From positions 73,753,157 through 73,817,156 of the forward strand of contig CM031596.1 of NCBI GenBank assembly GCA_018398815.1: a DNA stretch of 64,000 bases, read 5' to 3'. The stretch comes from Conus ventricosus (Eukaryota > Mollusca > Gastropoda > Neogastropoda > Conidae). Under the pieces are notes generated by a model. It was not told the origin of the DNA. It ran no database searches and saw nothing but the letters and a program-made list of their open reading frames with translations. A program made the position numbers and the translations under genes. Positions 1 to 12,090 of this stretch are shown piece after piece (within the stretch, counting starts at the first letter, position 1; each line of letters opens with the position of its first letter).

Positions 1-3000
1 AACGGGGGGATCTTTGCATATAAATCCAAAGCCATGTTAAACGTTTTTATCAGGAAATCATCTAAAGCTTTTTCCCCCGCCGTGACAAGTGTATTAAAAG
101 CTTGTCAATGTTCAAACTGTGGGTTTTTAAACGGGTACCTCAAAAAACTTGTGTGAAAAAAAAAAATATACATTTTTTTAAAAAATATATTTAAAACGAA
201 TCAAAAAAATCATCAATACGTCAAAAGGTTGTCTGATTCTGAATACAGTAGGTACTTGTAATAATTTGGAATCTTTTTTCTTTTTAAAAAAGAACAATCG
301 AAAACCATAAAATATATCATGGGCAAAATGTTTTCTACAAAATAGGGGGGAAGTTTTAACGTATTTGGAATACTTTACATAAAAACAATAAAAAATCCCA
401 CAAACATATAAAAGGGGCGCTGTATTTTAAACAAATAGTGAATCCCCACATCCCTTATTTTCAATACGTTTATTTTGATGACTGAAAAAAAACCATTCCC
501 CGAGCACAAGAAGAGTAAAAAAAGAATCCCAGCTACATCGATTTTCCCACCCATAAGGGGCTAAAACTCTCACCACACACACACCACCTTCCTCTCTCCG
601 CTTGATCCCCTCACATGCTAAAATTATGGTCAAACCCGCAACCGCCGACATAATCACTTACAGGGGTTTTTTTACAAACACCATTGGGTCGCCCCAATAT
701 AAAATTCATACTGACTGTTGGGTTTGTTTTGCACTGGCGATAGTACCGGGTCACCAAAAGAAAAGCAACTTCCAAAAAAAAAAACTGCCCTTACTGCTTT
801 AATAAATCAGAGGGGCTCTTCCATTGGTGTTTGGTGGATGGTTTAGTTGTTCTTCCCTCAACAGGGAATGGAAGAGTACCCATCTCCATTGATAAGTTTT
901 TAAAGACCGATGTTTTGGGCTTTCCAAAAAAACATGAAATCTCGTTTTTTAAATGGTAAACTTTGAACAGACAGGGGAGGAGTGGGGGGGGGGGATGGGG
1001 GGGGGGAAGAACCTAACGCGACAAACCATTTGCAATAAAAAACGTTTTTTTACAAAGGGGATCCTCCTCCTCTTTATCACGTACTGCGCACCTTTGTCAA
1101 GCCGACAAAAACAACCGTACCACATGCCATTACATTTTCGTGAGTGAAAAACCCCCGGGGGGGGGGAATTGAAATATGAAAGGGGATCTTTTGTCAAGTT
1201 TTAAACTCATTTCATTCAAATTGGCTTTTGGTGTGGGTGTGTTGTGTGTGTGGTGGGGTGGGGGTTGTGTGTTGGTTGGGTGCGTGCGTGCTGTGTGCGG
1301 CGACGTGCGTGCGTGCTGTATGGTTTGGGGTACTATGGATACTACCGCATCTTCCTTCTCTTTGCCTGTGGCCAACTTTTTGGGAGCATATGAACATGTG
1401 AAAAAACTACCAAAGAAAAGCACCCCCATCAGTAAGAGGACAAAAATCAAAACCAAAGCACTTTTTACTGTTCCCCTCCAAGCACAAAACCCCCAGCCCC
1501 TCCCTGACCTGAAAGGAGGGGGGCCATCTGAAAGGCAGTTAACTCTTGGAGTGTTTGGGGAAAACACTATTCAAGACACTATACTCCATGGGTTTAAACG
1601 CCAAAGGGCGGGCCAAAAAAAACTTCGTGCACTATTTTCCCAAAAAAAACCACAATCTAAAAAAAAAAATCAATAAAATACGAGCTGCTTTTGGAAATTT
1701 TGAAGCAAAAAAAAAACAGCTTTAAAAAAAACCCAAACAAATTAAAACCCAGTTTAAATATCCAGTCAGGCAAAAAAAAATAAAAAAACACAACTGAAAA
1801 AATTTCAGTAGAAACTCAAAATGCTAAAAGCTCTCACCATGACCAAAAGTAATCGCATCACACAATGCCAGACTACACACAACCACAACTGAGACAGTAT
1901 GAAAAGAAGAGAAGGGAGAGAGAGAGAAGAAGAGAGAGAGAGAGAGAAGAGAGAGAAGAAGAGAGAGAGGTTTTCCACTGAAAGTTCTAAAGAACGGACA
2001 TGATAATGACTGTTGACGACCTTCTACCTAGGGGGTAATGATGGAAATCCCTTTTTAAGAACACGAATAGGCCTACGGAAAAAAACTACGAACCAACAAC
2101 ACAAACAAGCGATTCGTACGACTTCCAATGCCTTTCTGTCCTCTCAACAAAACACAAACGTGTTCCCCCCACTGTCAAAGCATTAGGGATGAGTTCACCA
2201 AATATAACAAAAAAAAACATCAACTACAACTTTCTAAAAACCCACCTAAAAAAACATTAAACCAAAATGTCCATCCCCGAAAACCCAATGTTGTTTAACG
2301 GGGACCTTCATTCGATTTATAAATCCCAAAAGGCTGGACCAAGAGTATACTAGGGTTTGATTTGTGTACCAGGCATGTCGATTAAAACCACACAGTTGGC
2401 TTCGTTTAGCTCCATTTTCTCCAACATAAAAATTAATTATCCATGTTGGGATCAATTTATGCCCCTCTGGACCTTCACACCAAAATGGAATACTTTCACC
2501 CCTTCTGAAAAATTTCCCCCCCGGGACGTTGGGGGTTTGCTCAATACTTCCCGCCGAGGCAACACCATTTTAATAATTTTATAAATTTCCCTCGGATACA
2601 AAATAAAAATTTTGAAAAAATAGGGTTATTTTTATTGATCATTTTCCCCATGTTTCTCGATACAAGTCTGTACAAAGATAAGCATCCAGCCCCCGGGTAC
2701 TGCTAAAATAGCGAAAATATTAAAACTCTGTGGCGTAAAAAAGGCCCAGAAAAGGGGCCCCAAACCCTAAGTCCAGTAAAATGTCCCCAAGGGACACCAG
2801 TCAAGCCATCCCAAACAATTTTCCTCCCCAAATTTTCAACTTCAATCCCCCCTTCCTGCATTTACCGCACCAACCAGGAAACACAATTCAGACCGACATC
2901 ACAAACCCCCCTTCTTTTAATCTTTTGGGCAAATACCCCCCCCCTTTGTCCCCCAAATTTACATCCAGAGTGGTACAATTCCCCTTTTTCCTCCTAACAC

Positions 3001-3300
3001 CCCCCGACTTTCTTTCCCAACTTCCCAAAAAGTAATTACGTGATTCTGTGTCAAATGACACAAACCAAAAGTCAATCCTTTTGTGGCTCAGTATCCAGAA
3101 ATCAGAAATCCCCACGCCCTTCAAACTACACCTGAACAACTTCACTCCTTTACAGAACGTCTTTTACAAATGGCGTCGCAAATACTGGCGAGCCAACGTT
3201 GGCCTGTTTATCAGCCTAATCATCCCCAGTTCAACCATTAAACTATTCCTGTTGTTGTATGAGGTTGCATGTGTCAATACGCATTTGTGATTAGTATGGA
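1..3300. other. Unassigned low-complexity, probably error-rich segment
   Basis: No coding region, RNA gene or transposon could be recognised on either strand. The stretch is dense in short homopolymer runs (A, C and G runs of 5-10 bases, e.g. around 980-1010, 1155-1167, 2930-2960), much denser than the sequence after about 3.3 kb. The short open frames here show no family motif. The texture resembles unpolished read sequence rather than a biological feature, but this cannot be settled from sequence alone. Confidence 0.5.
1901..1972. repeat. (GA)n microsatellite
   Basis: Interrupted GA/GAA dinucleotide tract of about 70 bp inside the unassigned first segment. Confidence 0.85.
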
Positions 3301-3390
3301 TATATTGGAATAGTTATAATGCGTATCAAATGGTGCACTCAACTTCACTGTGAGAGTAAGATTTTCTATATAAACTGAAATTTTAAAAAG

Positions 3391-3525
3391 TGTGCAGTGC
3401 GTGCGTGCATGCATGTGTGCGTGCATGCGGGTGCACGCGCGCGCGGGCGTGTGTGTGTGTGTGCATGAGTGTGTGTGTGTGTGGTGTGTGTGTGTGTGCG
3501 CGCGCTTATTTGTGCGCGTGTTTGC
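3391..3525. repeat. Alternating purine-pyrimidine (GT/GC)n tract
   Basis: About 130 bp of almost uninterrupted alternating purine-pyrimidine sequence (GTGCGTGC, GCGCGC and GTGTGT blocks). Such sequence can adopt Z-DNA. Open frames crossing it are Cys/Val or His/Thr repeats and are artefacts. Confidence 0.85.
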
Positions 3526-4466
3526 AGGGCAGTATCAAAGAACCAGGAGTGGAAGAATTTGTATTCCACCAGATTACATTTGTACTTCCTCGAAAGTGCG
3601 CATATAGGCCTATCTATGTATGTCAGACACTGTAATGTGTTTGTATGATCTTAATCATTATGGTGAGTCACAGTTTTTGCCCGGCCAATATCATTTCACC
3701 TGGTACTTAGTGCAAAAAGAGTTTTTGAATTTGACATTGATTCATTTGTGCCTTTTGATCAAGAGTTCCGTTTTTTTTCTCTCTCTCTTTTCTCCTTCTT
3801 CTTCTTCTTCTTGTCTTACATGAATATAGTCTTTGGGGGAAAAAAAAGTTGTTGCGTACAAATAGTTCGGGTTTCCCTTCCCTTTCTATATTTCATTGTT
3901 TATTATTGCGTATTATATTTGTACTTGGCTGCTATTTCTTTGTTTTCCTCTTTTGTTTTGTTACTGTACCATGCAAGTAACACGTAACGAGTGGCCATCT
4001 GCTGATAGTAGTAGTAGTAGTAATGTAGGGACGTAATCAATTACATAGGCCGTTAAGCCTTTCAATGTCCCCTCGTGTTATTATACTTTTATGACAGGGT
4101 TGAAAATGCATGCAATATAAATTTTCCTTCTTATACATCAAAGCTTCTAAACTGTACTTTAAATTTCAAGTCTTCATCCAGCAAATTCTTAAAAACATTA
4201 GTATTTTTAGCAAATTTAAGTGCAGTTGGCAAACTGTTCCAGTTAGTAATAAACTCTGTTACTGAACTTGAATCTCCCCATATTAGTATGAAACTGCTTA
4301 ACAAATATTTTGCCTTCCGAATTTCTTGTTCTATCTGTTTTAACAGCCTCAAAAAAATAGTCCCACTGTATGTCCGTTTGCTTGTGAAATATTTTGTACA
4401 CTTCAATCAAATCCCCTCTAATACGTCTACCTTTTAAAGAGTACAAATTTAAGTAATTTAATCTAT

Positions 4467-5336
4467 CTATATAAGACATCTTTGTACATTCTTGCAATAT
4501 TTAGTAGCTCTTCTCTGTACTCTTTCGATTGCTATTGACTGTCTTTTCAAGTGTGGGTACCAGATTATATTTCCATATTCAAGATGCGGTCTAACCATAG
4601 CTTTATATAACTTTAAAAACGTTTCTTTATTTAGGTAAATAAAAGTTCTTTTGATTAATCCAATCATTTGGTTTGCTTTATTTATACACTTATGAATGTG
4701 AGTATCAAAAAGTAAATCTTTATCAAAGATTACACCCAGATCCTTTTCTTCCTTACATTTCTGTACCAGCCTATTTCCACCATCTATTTTCATGCTGTAT
4801 TCATGTTCTGGATTGTTTTTGCCAACATGCAAAACTTTACATTTTTCAACATTAAAATATAGATTCCACTTGTCTGACCAGTTTTGGAGGCAATTTAAAT
4901 TTTCTTGCAGACTATTATAGTTATCTGATTTGTCATATATTTTTGTGTCATCAGCAAAAATTTTACAAAAACTATTTACCTCATCTGGAAGGTCATTTAT
5001 AAAAATAGTAAACAGTACAGGTCCTAAAATACTCCCTTGGGGAATACCACTCATAACATCTTTCTCTGTCGACATACAGTTACCCACTCTTACTCTTTGT
5101 TTTCTATTTGACAAAAAATCTCTAATCCAGTTTAGCAACTTACCTACTATTCCGTATGCTTCCATTTTTTTCAATAATCTCTCATGCGGAACCGTATCAA
5201 AAGCTTTACGGAAATCAAGGTAAATTATATCAACAGAGTACTTATTTTCTAGCATGTTAACTAAATCTTCCATAACTTCAAGTAGTTGTGATATGCAAGA
5301 CCTTTTTTTTACGAAAGCCATGCTGGCATACTGCAA
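4467..5336 (-). pseudogene. Reverse transcriptase fragment of the CR1/L2-type LINE
   Basis: A 289-codon open frame carries RT motifs in order: YLDFRKAFDT (first catalytic Asp), GIPQGSILGPVLF, FADDTKIY (catalytic Asp pair) and the thumb motif KEEKDLGVIFD. The catalytic residues are intact. Continuity with the upstream linker and downstream tail is lost through frameshifts, so it is a fossil domain, not a complete ORF2. Confidence 0.9.
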
Positions 5337-5895
5337 ACAAATTATTATCAGTGAAGTGAGATACTATGACATCTCTTATAATGGATTCTAGCACTTTGCA
5401 TGCAATGCAAGTTAAGCTTACCGGACGATAGTTGCCTGGCTCAGATTTTGACCCTTTTTTAAAAATAGCAGTAACTTCTGCCGATTTCCAGTCGAGGGGT
5501 AATTTCCTGTCTCTAATGATTTATTATAAATCTTACTGAGCGGTACAGCTAACTCCTTACTTAATTCTTTTAGAACTTTAGGTGGTATTAAATCAGGTCC
5601 CTGCGCTTTAGACTGATTCAATTAAAACAACTTCTTCTCTACTGCAGCTGAAGTAATTATTTATATCTGTAACTGAAATTCCATTAGATTTACTACATTC
5701 AATAAGATCAGGTATGTTATTTGTATCTTCATTAGCAAAGACACTGCGAAGAACTCATTTAAAACTTCAGCTTTCTCCATATCTGACTCGGCCAACCCTC
5801 CTTTACCATCATTTAGAGTATTTACCCCTGTGTTTACTTTTGTACGTTCTTGCACGTATTTCCAAAAACATTTGGGATTTTTTTACATTGTTCTG

Positions 5896-6561
5896 CTATT
5901 TTACGTTCATAAGCTTTTCTTGTTGATTTGATTTCATTTTGCTCTTATTTCGCATTCTTGCATATTTGCTGTATTCTTTCCCATCTTTCGTCAATAAATA
6001 CCTTTGAAAAAGATTATATTTTTTCTTAATCATTTTAAGTACTTTATCATTCATCCAAAGTGGTTTAAGCATTTTATTTTGGCTACAAATAGTCTTTGGA
6101 ATACATTCGTCCATACTTCTTAAAACTTCGCATTTTAAGACATTCCACATTTCCTCGACATCCTGATCATTTGTAAGCAAGGAGTTGACACTCTCTGAAA
6201 GCATTTTCCTCATTTTATTATAGTCTCCTTTCTGTAAATCAAATTTATACTTAGGGTTTTCTTTAGTCTTTTCTTTGGGAACATATAGTTCAAATGTTAA
6301 AATCAAGTGATCACTTTTACCCAAAGGGTCACTATATTCAATATCAGAGATCAAGAATTCTTCATTAACTAAAACTAAGTCATCAATTGTTGGCTTCTGT
6401 CCTTCTCGAACACGAGTTGGGCTAGTCACTTTCTGTATTAAAAAGGCATCTCTAAAGTTTTCAATAACATCATTACTTTTATCACCATTCCAAGTTCCAT
6501 CCCATTTTACATCAGGAAAATTAAAATCACCAAATATACATATTTTACTATATCTACTCAT
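5896..6561 (-). pseudogene. Endonuclease C-terminal half of the CR1/L2-type LINE
   Basis: A 221-codon frame begins just before ICIFGDFNFPDVKW (endonuclease Asp/Asn motif) and includes the TIDDLVL and GKSDHLIL motifs (catalytic Asp-His near the domain end), followed by a basic, helical linker. The N-terminal endonuclease strands are absent because the copy is 5'-truncated at about 6583. Confidence 0.85.
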
Positions 6562-6737
6562 TTTTTCTGCTTTTAGCCTACGAGTAGGTTTTTTGAATGT
6601 TTGTCATTTACAAAATAAGCTTAATGATGTATCTGATATTCTTTTCAATCATGGTAAAAGCTTCCACATATTCGGCTTTTCGGAAACAAGGTTATCTCAC
6701 CAAGTGTCCGACTCAGAACTAACAATACCAGGCTATA

Positions 6738-7463
6738 ATGGTAGTGCGCAAAGACCCATCCAAATTTAGAGAAACGGGTCTTATTATATATATTCATCAC
6801 AGTTTAAACTTTAAGCAAATCTCTTCTCTAGAAAAATACCAAGTAGAATCGTTATGGATCGCATTACAGCTGAAAAAATCGAAACCTATTCTTATAAGCT
6901 TTATATATAGAAACCCGGCGGAGCGAACTGATTGGATAGATGAATTCTCTTTAATGATGGAGGAAGCATCCTTATTCTCTTATGAAAATATACTACTAGG
7001 TGATTTCAATATTGATTTACTAAAATCGAACAAATCTTGGACAGAAACTTACAAATCATTTAACCTCGACCAACTAATAGACAAACCAACAAGAGTCAGC
7101 GCTACCTCCCAAACACTTATTGACCATATATATACTTCTTCAGTTAACACCATGATAGAAATATGCTCACCGACGTTCGGTTGTAGCGACCATTCTCCAG
7201 TGTGTTTTACGTGGTCCAAGCGAGGAATTAAAGTTAAAAAAAAATTCCACAAGATAATTACCTACAGAAACTTTTCAAAATTTGACAATGACTCCTTTCA
7301 GCGGGATTTAATGAACTCATTCCTTTACACGGTCTATCAATTCACAGACCCCAACGAGGCTTTAGAAGTCTGGTATCATAGTTTCCTTAATGTTTATAAT
7401 AAGCATGCCCCATTTAAAACAATGCGTGTTAGTAACAATCCTAAAAAAAACCTGGATAACTAA
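6738..7463 (+). pseudogene. Endonuclease domain of the plus-strand LINE
   Basis: A 241-codon frame with RNPAERTDW, LLGDFNIDLL, QTLIDHIY and CSDHSPVCF: the conserved AP-endonuclease blocks with catalytic Asp/Asn/His. The true N-terminus lies upstream in another frame (about 6590-6735, ending ELTIPGYNG), separated by one frameshift. Confidence 0.85.
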
Positions 7464-8823
7464 AGATATAGACACTGCTACCGACTTAAGAGAGTCGTTG
7501 TTAGTGTCAGGGAGTCGAGATTCCTATAAACAACAAAGAAACTTAGTCAATTACCTAAAACGATCGTCAAAGAAAAAGTATTTTCAAAATCTTATTTCTT
7601 CCAAAGCAGATAGCAGATCTATTTGGAAAGCGATAAACGAGCTTACTAATAAAAATGTTAAAGGTCATTCTACCTCGCCAAAAGATTTATCATCTGATGT
7701 CTTGAATTCACATTTTGTGACATTGCTAACTCAACAATACAAATAAACAGAACGTCAGAAAGTAAACTGGACATTCTTCAGGACTTTTGCAATTCTAGAA
7801 ATATATCCTCTCTTTCAAATATACCATTTATGGTGTGCATGAAGTGTACAAATCTCTTAGTAGCCTAAAACAAAGTAACACAAGTGGTCTTGATGCCATT
7901 GATGGGAAAATCTGAAATTGTCATCCCCAGTAATCGCCGAAACGCTTACCTACATCTACAACCTATGCCTTGCAAAATATTATATTCCAAAAGCTTTTAA
8001 AGTTGCTAAAGTTATACCCATTTATAAATCAGGTGACTATGCTGATCCCTCAAATCATAGACCCATCTCCATCTTGTCTATACTCTCTAAACCTTTGGAA
8101 GATCACATAAACAAACACATTCTTAATCATTTCAACTCCTTCGATCTGTTTCATCCAAACCAGTCCGGATTCAGGGCCAACCATTCTTGTCACACAGCAT
8201 TAACTAGTCTTGTTGACCAGTGGCTTACTAACATAAACAATAATAAAATCACAGGTGTTCTAGTAATAGGCTTTATGAAAGCATTTGATGTCGTCGACCA
8301 GTCTTCTACTTGAGAAATTAAAGATTTATGGCCTAAAATGACAACGCTTTGGAACTTCTATCTTCATTTCTCTCTGACAGGGAACAGTGTGTTTCGGTAA
8401 TAGATCAAATTCTTCCAGTCTACGGCGTCCCTCAAGGCTCAGTCCATGGGCCAATACTTTTTTCTATATAATTATATATAAATGATCTACCTCTGTTTTT
8501 TACAACTTTATGTGAGATGTTTGCCAATGATACCACTATCCACACCTGTCACGATAGATTAGATAGCATTTTTATCTCCTTACAAGAAAGTATCAACAAG
8601 TTATCTGAATGGTCTGAACTTAATCATATGCGACTCCACCCCAAAAAACCCTAAATACTTATAAATTACTACCAGGCAAAAACGTCAAATTCTTTCTTGT
8701 AGCAATCATTACCTTTGTATTAATGGCGAAAATCTCGAGGAAGTTGATCACCATAAGATCCTAGGTGTTATTACTGATAACAATCTGTTATGGTCGAATC
8801 ATATTGCGTTAGTATGTAAAAAT

Positions 8824-9351
8824 GTGTCCAGAAAGATTTACCAGCTTTCCAGAATGAAACACTTTTTAGATCAACATAGCCGTAAGTTGTTCTTTCATGC
8901 CTATGTTGAATCTTACATAAACTATGCCTCAACAATATGGGATTCCGCTAGTGATAATATTTTAAAACCTTTATTCAGTTTACATAGACGTGCCATTAAA
9001 CTGATCCTCCAGAAGTCCTCCTCCCTTACTTTCTCAGAATATAAACATTTAGGAATTCTGCCTCTAAAATGGAAGCTACTTTACAACAAAGCTATCTTTA
9101 TGTTTAATATAATGTCCGACCGTGTCCCTATGGCTTTGAAAAATAGATTCGAAATGAAGAAGATTCGTCATGTTTACAAGATAAAAGTACCTCTTCCGAG
9201 AATCGATCTGTTTAAATCAAGCTTGTTGTACTCTGGTGGCTGCTTATGGAATTCTGTTATAACTTCATTTGATGTTTATACAAGCCTCCGAGTCTTTAAA
9301 AACAAATATCAAACACACCTTATGATGCAATACATGAACAGCATCTCCTGA
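8824..9351 (+). pseudogene. C-terminal ORF2 segment of the plus-strand LINE
   Basis: A 175-codon frame follows the RT palm without recognisable catalytic motifs. The patterns YQLSRMKHFLD, LFFHAYVESYINYAS and IWDSASD match the helical thumb and C-terminal region typical of L2/CR1-like elements (the '..Y..YAS.IW...' block). It ends at a TGA, after which the 3' UTR begins. Confidence 0.8.
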
Positions 9352-9951
9352 TCCTTACGGTTAGTGAATATTTACTTTTATACCCGGCCTCTCTCTCTCT
9401 CTCTCTCTGTTTGAGTATGGTTGGTCGTGAACTGAGGGGTAGATGGGGTGAGGTGGGGTGTTTGTTACAAGGGGCGAGGATGGAATTGTTTGCAGAGAAC
9501 ACGGGATAGAGAGGAAAGGGGAATTGCGTGTGCATCTGGTGGGCGCAAAAATGTGTGTTGTACGCCCCCTTCCGGAACAGATTCTTGGTTTTAATATTGA
9601 TTTACTATCATGTTGATTTATATTTGTGATTATTATGTGTTCTGTATTTCTATCTTTTTCAGATCATGCTATTCGATAGATACAATGTTTGACAATGCAT
9701 ATGTATATATATGCGCATGGTATTATATTTGAATTGTAATGTTATCATTTTTAATCATTATCATTCATTACTATTGTTATTGCTATTATTATTGCTTGGA
9801 AAGGATTGTGCGACAGGTGGATGTTTGGTTAATGGTTGGGGTGTGGAGGGTGGCTTTTGTGTTTGAAATGTTTCTTTTTCATTTTTGAGGGCAAGATGCA
9901 AACAAGCCTGCCATGTGCTTATTCTTTTCCCTCATTAAACAAATTTCGTTC

Positions 9952-10010
9952 GTTCGTTCGTTTGTTCGTTCGAGCGCGCGCACGCGTGTGCGTGCGTGTG
10001 TGTGTCCCCT
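9952..10010. repeat. (TTCG)n and (GC/GT)n simple repeats at the LINE 3' end
   Basis: TTCG units (9950-9975) run into GCGCGCAC/GTGTGT alternation. The TTCG part is likely the 3' tail of the plus-strand LINE. From here to 10979 no gene is seen, only (GT)n tracts. Confidence 0.7.
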
Positions 10011-10381
10011 TTTTTTTCATTTTGTTTTTGTTTGTTTAGTTGGTAGACATTCACACAGGGAGGTCTTAGAAAGTGGAAAAATATCCTGAATGATTAGATT
10101 TCTGCAAATGACTTCCGTGCAACATTTATCTTCATAAGAACAACACAAGCAGCATATATTTCAAGAAACAACCATTACGTACACCACACAGATTTATAGG
10201 GGCTTTATACATTTGTGAAATCTCACTTTTGTTATCATAAAATGCTTTATTAAAGTGAAGTAAAAATCTGTTTGATTTTAGTGTCTTCCAGCCCAGGTTT
10301 AAATTGTTTCTTTTATTATGCACTTTTTCACTATTGCATAGAAATTGCTGTATCAGAAAGGAAAACAATCCTCTTTCTTTG

Positions 10382-10383
<2 letters not shown>

Positions 10384-10438
<55 letters not shown>
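10384..10438. repeat. (GT)n microsatellite
   Basis: About 27 perfect GT units. Frames through it give Cys-Val runs and are not genes. Confidence 0.95.
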
Positions 10439-10889
10439 GTGTTCAGGCCCAAGTTCAAACTATTTTCTTTTAATACATACTTGTACCTTTACTATTTTTG
10501 GACGCCTTGAATGTTTCAATCGTAAGACATACTGTATTGTACATCATGCTGGTACCAAAATATCTGAACTGTTCATTGTTGAAGTGATACCAATGGATCA
10601 TCTTTCCTTATGTCTGTGGCATAACACAGACTTGTATAAGACGTTCTGTCAAATCTGTAAGGTGCAGGGTCCTAGGTCCAGTCATATTTTCACAGCTTTG
10701 TTACATCTGAAAGTTCTAGGTAAAATACATCACAGCTGTAAGAAATCTTGAATTTGATTATAGCCATTTTGGTAAATACAGTGAAATGTAGTTTATTTCA
10801 TGTTTCCATTTAAGTAAAAACTTTTTTTTCCCATTCACATGACAAAAGACTTCGAAATTATGCATAAAGTAGAAATGTTGTCATTTTGT

Positions 10890-10978
<89 letters not shown>
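10890..10978. repeat. (GT)n microsatellite, left half of a SINE-split tract
   Basis: A GT tract of about 90 bp ends exactly at the SINE start (10981). A second GT tract resumes just after the SINE (11425), so the SINE probably inserted into a single original GT array. Confidence 0.9.
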
Positions 10979-10980
<2 letters not shown>

Positions 10981-11420
10981 GGGCCAGAATAACTCAGTGG
11001 TAGAGTGCCAGATTCATAATCTTGGTGATCCTGAGGTTGCAGGTTGAGGTTGCGGTTGCGAGACTATAAACCGAGGTTCCATGTGTGAATGCATGCATAA
11101 TATCTTGCACACACATAAAATCCCATCACCATCTTTCGGAAGAGAAGGCCAGTTTGGCTGTTGGTATGGATGACAGGTTACATACACATAGCATGCACCC
11201 TGCGTGAGAAATTGAAAGAATGAAGGAAGTTAAGAAAATTGAGTGAACGATATTGACTGAATGACACAGGAAGTGACTGAATGAAGTCCCAGCTGGCAGC
11301 TCTTCAGTCAGCACTACCCAGGTAGGCAGCCCGTTATGTAAATGAGTGTGTATTGTGAAGCGCTTAGAGATTGGTCTTAAGCCGAGGATAAGCGCAATAT
11401 AAGTATTCATAATAATAATA
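10981..11420 (+). mobile_element. tRNA-derived SINE with (AAT)n tail
   Basis: The head resembles a tRNA, with a box-A-like AACTCAGTGGTAGAGTG at about 10991; box B is degraded. The body (ACTATAAACCGAGGTTCC, AAAATCCCATCACC, CTTTCGGAAGAGAAGG) is shared with copies at 36180-36604 and 61345-61751. The 3' module differs from those copies: GCGCTTAGAGATTGG, then ATAAGCGCAATATAAG and an (AAT)n tail. A different 3' end on a shared body indicates module exchange. Confidence 0.85.
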
Positions 11421-11451
11421 TGTATGTGTGTGTGTGTGTGTGTGTGAGAGA

Positions 11452-11513
<62 letters not shown>
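11421..11513. repeat. (GT)n-(GA)n compound microsatellite
   Basis: About 12 GT units followed by a long GA tract directly after the SINE tail. Confidence 0.95.
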
Positions 11514-11518
<5 letters not shown>

Positions 11519-11750
11519 GTGTGTGGAATGTCCTGGATGTCTTGCGATGAAACAGAAACTGAATATAAACAGCAGTTGAGATCAAAAGTTGCAAACATTC
11601 AGACATGCTAAGTGGCTGGCAGTGCTAGGAGACGGTAACCCTCTGATTGAACTGTTAAGCTGACTAATGGGTCAAAATAGACCTGTTCCCGAATTTAAAA
11701 GAAGAAAAAAAAATCTAGTTGCAAAGTGAGACGACTGCAGGTGGAAATCT

Positions 11751-12090
11751 AAACAAATCTTAAATAAATGTTAGCGAACTGCCCACAGAAACGTGGACAA
11801 ACGAGTCATAAGACAAAATCACTACGCGCTTCCACCGCTTAGGTCTTCTTCAGGCAAGATACAAACAGAATAGGACAACGAAAATTCACTTAGCTTTGAT
11901 CGCTTGAGAGTTCTGCGCCTTCCTTGTGCTGAACTCTGAAGTGATCAAAGCAAGTGAATTTTCGTTGTCCTATTTGTTTGTATCTTGCCTTTAGAAGACC
12001 TAAGAGGTCGAAACACGTAGTGTTTTATCTTGTGACTCGTTTGTCCACGTTTCTCTGGGCAGTTCGCTAACATTCATTTAAGATTTGTTT
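11751..12090. repeat. 340-bp near-perfect inverted repeat (foldback element)
   Basis: Left arm 11751-11913 and right arm 11931-12090 are reverse complements over about 160 bp with few mismatches, separated by a 17-base loop (11914-11930). For example GGACAAACGAGTCATAAGAC on the left answers CTTGTGACTCGTTTGTCC on the right. Each arm contains a motif of the form CTGAAGA / GACC-loop-GGTC / GAAA / CACGTAGTG, resembling part of a hammerhead ribozyme core, with different core positions degraded in each arm. It could be a foldback MITE or paired inverted terminal repeats of a Penelope-like retroelement. Confidence 0.85.

Larger units (their letters stand above)
4090..6583 (-). mobile_element. CR1/L2-type non-LTR retrotransposon, 5'-truncated, decayed
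   Basis: A minus-strand LINE ORF2 can be followed from an AP-type endonuclease (5896-6561, motif IFGDFNFPDVKW and a terminal SDHL block) through a linker in several frames (5418-5855) to the reverse transcriptase (4467-5336) and a C-terminal tail (4131-4497, motifs NWNSLP and LLDEDLKF). YLDFRKAFDTVPHE, GIPQGSILGP and FADDTKIY are the usual RT motifs and point to the CR1/L2 group. The start of the endonuclease is missing: homology stops near 6583, exactly where a plus-strand LINE begins. Several frameshifts make it non-autonomous. The 3' boundary near 4090 is approximate. Confidence 0.9.
6584..9951 (+). mobile_element. CR1/L2-group LINE, plus strand, decayed
   Basis: Endonuclease sequence starts abruptly near 6584 (CHLQNKLND, then IFGFSETRLS), continues after a frameshift at 6738-7463 (LLGDFNIDLL, CSDHSPVCF), then linker (7464-7746) and RT (7918-8313: SGFRANHSCHTAL, GFMKAFD). 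The RT core near 8415-8545 reads VPQGSV and then FANDT where FADDT is expected, so one catalytic Asp is lost as the sequence stands. The C-terminal part is 8824-9351. The 3' UTR ends near 9951 in an ATTAAACAAA stretch and a (TTCG)n run that looks like the short-repeat tail of this LINE group. It differs in sequence from the minus-strand LINE it abuts. Confidence 0.85.

Noticed and set aside
10272..10751. 159-codon plus-strand frame
   Set aside because: It is held open by a (GT)n tract giving Cys-Val repeats; the flanks show no family motif or splice pattern.
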